Positions 22,561 through 25,155 of a DNA stretch of 25,155 bases are shown here, in pieces. This DNA comes from Candidatus Moraniibacteriota bacterium (GTDB lineage Bacteria; Patescibacteriota; Minisyncoccia; Moranbacterales; UBA9337), in contig DOKP01000076.1 of NCBI GenBank assembly GCA_003510795.1, forward strand, positions 19,343-44,497, read 5' to 3'. A program made the translations under genes and the position numbers. Position 1 is the first letter of the stretch. Each line of letters begins with the position of its first letter. Under the pieces are notes generated by a model, which was not told the origin of the DNA, ran no database searches, and saw only the letters and a list, made by a program, of their open reading frames with translations.

Positions 22561-22842
22561 ATGAAAGTTATAGGAAAATTTCTTGAACATAAAAAATTAA
22601 AAAGAAAGCAAGACATAGATAGTGAAAGTGTTTTTTATATTTTAAAGAATATTATTAAAGTTAAATATGGAGAAATAGGTGCTTTAAATATTAAGCTTGA
22701 TTATTATAAGGCAGGGGTTGTTTTTTTAAAGATTAATAATTCCAATTGGGCCAATGAGATTTGGTTAAATAAACAAATGATTATTGATGAAATAAATAAG
22801 AAACTAGGCGAAGATGAAATTAAAGATCTTAAACTTAAATAG
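22561..22842 (+). CDS. dciA: DciA-like helicase-operator protein (DUF721)
   Basis: A 93-residue protein of the DUF721/DciA type, the ancestral loader of the DnaB helicase in bacteria lacking DnaC or DnaI. The KH-like fold is suggested by the pattern in the second half, VVFLKINNSNWANEIWLNKQ then MIIDEINKKLGEDEIKDLKL, where Asn-x-x-Trp-(A/V)-x-E-(L/I) and the following I-N-K-x-L-G are family hallmarks. It is encoded directly after dnaN and shares its transcript. Its last 29 bp overlap the next gene. DnaB is not in the window. Confidence is moderate because the family is short and divergent. Confidence 0.78.
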   Translation: MKVIGKFLEHKKLKRKQDIDSESVFYILKNIIKVKYGEIGALNIKLDYYKAGVVFLKINNSNWANEIWLNKQMIIDEINKKLGEDEIKDLKLK

Positions 22843-24910
22843 AAATAAGTTTATAATATTTATTCTGATTATGTTTTCAGGATGTTTTTTGGCGGGGAAG
22901 ATTCTAGGAATAGATAATAATGGAGATGTTGAAATTACAAAAGTAATGTACGATCCTTTAGGTGGTGATAATAAGGAGGGAGAGCTTTCTTCTTATGAAA
23001 AGGTCGAGATAAAAAACATATCCGGAGATAATGTGGATATTAGTAATTGGGAAATAAGAATTGGAAAATATTATAAACCATTTAAATTATTAAAAAGTAT
23101 CCCTGCCAATAGTCGGGTTATTATTTATTTAGGAATTGGATTGGATGATAATATTAATTTTGAGAATAGTGAAGTAGCTTATTTATATTTAAACGAAAAG
23201 GGCAGTAAGTTGGGTGATTCTTATGGGGAAGTGGCTCTATATAATAATGATAGCAATAATGAAAACACTATTGTTGATTATGTTATATATAAAATACCCT
23301 TAGAGTATAAAGATTTATCAACAAGTTATGCGCATGCTGTGAGTGGAAAAATATGGATAAAGGAATGTTTTTTGGATGATTTAGTAGAGGGAGACGCTTT
23401 AATTGTGGAAAATAATAAATGTAAAGATTTTACATCCAAAGAAGATGAAGATAATAATCAAGAAAAATATGTTAACTATATAAAAATAAATGAGATTTTA
23501 CCAAGTCCAAAAGGGAAAGATGATGAGGGTGAATATATAGAATTGTATAATTTTGGGAAAAAGGATATTGATTTAAACGAAAGTAAGGGCTGGATAATCG
23601 AAGATAGGGTGGGTGTGGAAAAAACAAATCCCATGGACAATAAATATAAAAAACTTTATTTTAACAAGTATTTAGGAGAAAAAATAATAAAAGCGGGTGT
23701 TTTTTTGTTAATAAGAGGGGAAAAAGATTTTAATTTTTCGCTCACGGGAGAAGATGAGCTTAAATTGATAAATCCAGATGGGGTTGAGGTTGATAAAATT
23801 AGCTATAGCGACGCAAGAGAGAACTTTTCGTATGGTTATTGTGAAAAAACAAACAAATGGCGCTGGAGCGAATTTCTGACGCCTGGGAGTAAAAATGAAT
23901 TTAGGGAAGCTGGAGGGATAGAGATTGAAATAGATGAAGATGTTTATAGAAATGTTTATGCCAATTTTGAAGTGAGAGTTGGTGGAATTAAAGATAAAAA
24001 CTTAAAGGTGAAGTGGGAGTTTGGGGATGGAAAAAATAGCTACAAAAACAAAACTCGGCACAAATATGCCAAAAAGGGAAAGTATATAATAAAATTAAGG
24101 GTTTTTGATGGAAGTGAGGATGTGAAAAAAGAATTTAACATAGAGGTGGTGGATTTTCCTGAGAAAAAAGTAAATATTGTGGCTATTAATCCTAATCCTG
24201 AGGGGAAAGACTCGGAAAATGAGTGGATAGAGTTAAAAAATAAATCAAAAAAGAAAATTGATTTGAAAGATTGGAGCGTGGCGACAGGTGTGAATAAGAA
24301 AAAACTAACAAATCATCCGATTTATGAAGAATTTATAATTAAAGCTGGTAAGATAAGGCAACTGACGAAAGATTTTTCTAAATTTTCTCTTAATAATGAA
24401 AAAGGATATATAGAGTTAAGATCTCCTGATGGAGAAGTTGTTTATGATTTAAAATATAAAAAAGAAGAAGGCATTGGCGAAAATGAAATTTTTAAGAAAA
24501 AAGATGGTGGAGGATGGGAATGGCTAAAAGGATTAGTAGTGAGCTTAAACAATAATGATGAGAAAGAAAATGAAAAAGAGTTAGTTAAAAGTATGGAAGT
24601 TGAAAAGGAGACTGGCGTAGAAATTGATAAAGGGGAGTTAGTAAGAGACATGACACCAGAAGATATTGGAAAATATTCAGGAAAAGAAGTTGAAAATATG
24701 ATTTATAATTACACCAAAGAAGATTTAAAAAATATTCAGATAAAAGAAAACAGTTCTTTGGTATTGGAAAAACAAGTCCTGGGGGTGATAAATAATAAAG
24801 ATAAGAAAATAAGAGAAGCGGGCGGTTTTTATTACTTTAATCCAGAATCAAAAATGGAAAAACATTATTTGTTAAAATTTTTTGAGAAATATTTTTCAAA
24901 CTTAGTATGA
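22814..24910 (+). CDS. secreted/anchored protein with three lamin-tail domains and a PKD domain
   Basis: A 698-residue extracytoplasmic protein. The hydrophobic segment at 12-30 acts as signal or anchor; FSGC at 21-24 is only a weak lipobox. Three lamin-tail-like domains are visible (about 38-160, 222-362, 452-570), each with a start like I-x-I-N-E-I-L-P-x-P or V-A-I-N-P-N-P, then EYIELYN or EWIELKN, then D-L-x-x-W. A PKD domain lies at about 370-447 (WEFGDGK at 401-407; HKYAKKGKYIIKLRV). The last 120 residues are charged and unassigned. Lamin-tail proteins are frequent on Patescibacteria surfaces, and an attachment or DNA/protein-binding role is inferred. The start overlaps dciA by 29 bp. 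Confidence 0.8.
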   Translation: MKLKILNLNRNKFIIFILIMFSGCFLAGKILGIDNNGDVEITKVMYDPLGGDNKEGELSSYEKVEIKNISGDNVDISNWEIRIGKYYKPFKLLKSIPANSRVIIYLGIGLDDNINFENSEVAYLYLNEKGSKLGDSYGEVALYNNDSNNENTIVDYVIYKIPLEYKDLSTSYAHAVSGKIWIKECFLDDLVEGDALIVENNKCKDFTSKEDEDNNQEKYVNYIKINEILPSPKGKDDEGEYIELYNFGKKDIDLNESKGWIIEDRVGVEKTNPMDNKYKKLYFNKYLGEKIIKAGVFLLIRGEKDFNFSLTGEDELKLINPDGVEVDKISYSDARENFSYGYCEKTNKWRWSEFLTPGSKNEFREAGGIEIEIDEDVYRNVYANFEVRVGGIKDKNLKVKWEFGDGKNSYKNKTRHKYAKKGKYIIKLRVFDGSEDVKKEFNIEVVDFPEKKVNIVAINPNPEGKDSENEWIELKNKSKKKIDLKDWSVATGVNKKKLTNHPIYEEFIIKAGKIRQLTKDFSKFSLNNEKGYIELRSPDGEVVYDLKYKKEEGIGENEIFKKKDGGGWEWLKGLVVSLNNNDEKENEKELVKSMEVEKETGVEIDKGELVRDMTPEDIGKYSGKEVENMIYNYTKEDLKNIQIKENSSLVLEKQVLGVINNKDKKIREAGGFYYFNPESKMEKHYLLKFFEKYFSNLV

Positions 24911-24985
24911 AGGCTGAATTTAAAAGAATATAGGCGAGAAAGAGAAGAAATTTGCCAAAAAATAATTTTAATGTTAGAGTATGTT

Positions 24986-24991
24986 TATAAT
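24986..24991 (+). promoter_or_regulatory. possible -10 of rpsO
   Basis: TATAAT about 66 bp before the rpsO ATG. No matched -35 is apparent in the A/T-rich surroundings. Confidence 0.3.
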
Positions 24992-25057
24992 TAATTTTAA
25001 AAAATAATGTGCACATTGGTTTTTGTTTTAGGCGGAACGAATGTGTAACGAAAAAGT

Positions 25058-25155
25058 ATGGCACTCACAACGAAGCAAAAAGTCAAAGCTACCAAGGAAG
25101 TAAAAAGACATGATAAAGACACTGGATCATCAGAATATCAAATTGCTCTTTTTAC
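25058..25155 (+). CDS. rpsO: 30S ribosomal protein S15, 5' part
   Basis: The window ends inside this gene. The first 32 codons read MALTTKQKVKATKEVKRHDK followed by DTGSSEYQIALF, matching the S15 N terminus, where the H-x-x-D-T-G-S-x-E-x-Q-I-A motif is diagnostic. S15 binds 16S rRNA early in small-subunit assembly. No SD is evident before the ATG. Confidence 0.93.
   Translation, partial: MALTTKQKVKATKEVKRHDKDTGSSEYQIALF

Noticed and set aside
659..24910. Recoding of TGA (Gracilibacteria/Absconditabacteria style)
   Set aside because: Several genes (659-928, 10393-11682, rnpA, 22814-24910) end in TGA at family-typical C termini, so TGA is a stop here.
24837..25064. Minus-strand ORF before rpsO
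   Set aside because: It overlaps the 3' end of the lamin-tail gene and the rpsO start and has only AT-rich composition-driven hydrophobicity.

Overview
The window looks like the replication-origin region of a small, AT-rich bacterial genome, most likely a Candidate Phyla Radiation / Patescibacteria member. The taxon is inferred from the overall style: few Shine-Dalgarno sites, several probable leaderless promoters, short YidC and Jag, a DciA-type gene directly after dnaN, a lamin-tail surface protein and many palindromic intergenic repeats. TGA behaves as a stop (genetic code 11).

Layout, left to right. (1) 1-999: a probable AbiEii-type toxin/antitoxin pair with its own promoter, bracketed by two perfect 33-bp direct repeats; the right copy is the 3' end of the next gene. 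(2) 966-2111: a secreted LysM-LysM-CHAP cell-wall hydrolase on the minus strand, with a 0.6-kb upstream gap holding DnaA-box-like sites and a 160-bp palindromic element. (3) 2719-7270: a Xer recombinase, a PcrA/UvrD helicase carrying an in-frame palindromic insertion, a methylguanine methyltransferase and an orphan small ORF with a strong SD, separated by intergenic palindromic repeats. (4) 7402-10215: thiI (minus), then an oxygen-defence cluster of Fur/PerR-like regulator, rubrerythrin and desulfoferrodoxin. (5) 10393-16217: an O-antigen-ligase-like protein (plus), converging on a minus-strand run rpmH-yidC-jag-flippase-GT2-GT2 in which surface-polysaccharide genes are appended to the conserved origin-proximal operon. 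rnpA is on the opposite strand to rpmH. (6) 16675-18153: a membrane-anchored spermidine-synthase-like protein. (7) 18172-19744: a gene-free 1.57-kb region with 11 parS-like sites in about 1.2 kb, arranged as a triplicated higher-order module. (8) 19745-25155: dnaA, a compact oriC (DnaA boxes, GC patch, DnaA-trio tract, AT-rich stretch), dnaN, a DciA-like gene, a lamin-tail/PKD surface protein and the start of rpsO.

How it fits together: dnaA, oriC, dnaN and dciA form the initiation module, and the adjacent parS array is a very compact candidate centromere where ParB (not in the window) would load. rpmH, rnpA, yidC and jag are the usual origin neighbours. The strongest candidates for something undescribed are the higher-order parS array with its companion palindromes, the repeat-bounded toxin/antitoxin cassette, and the palindromic insertion inside the helicase gene.
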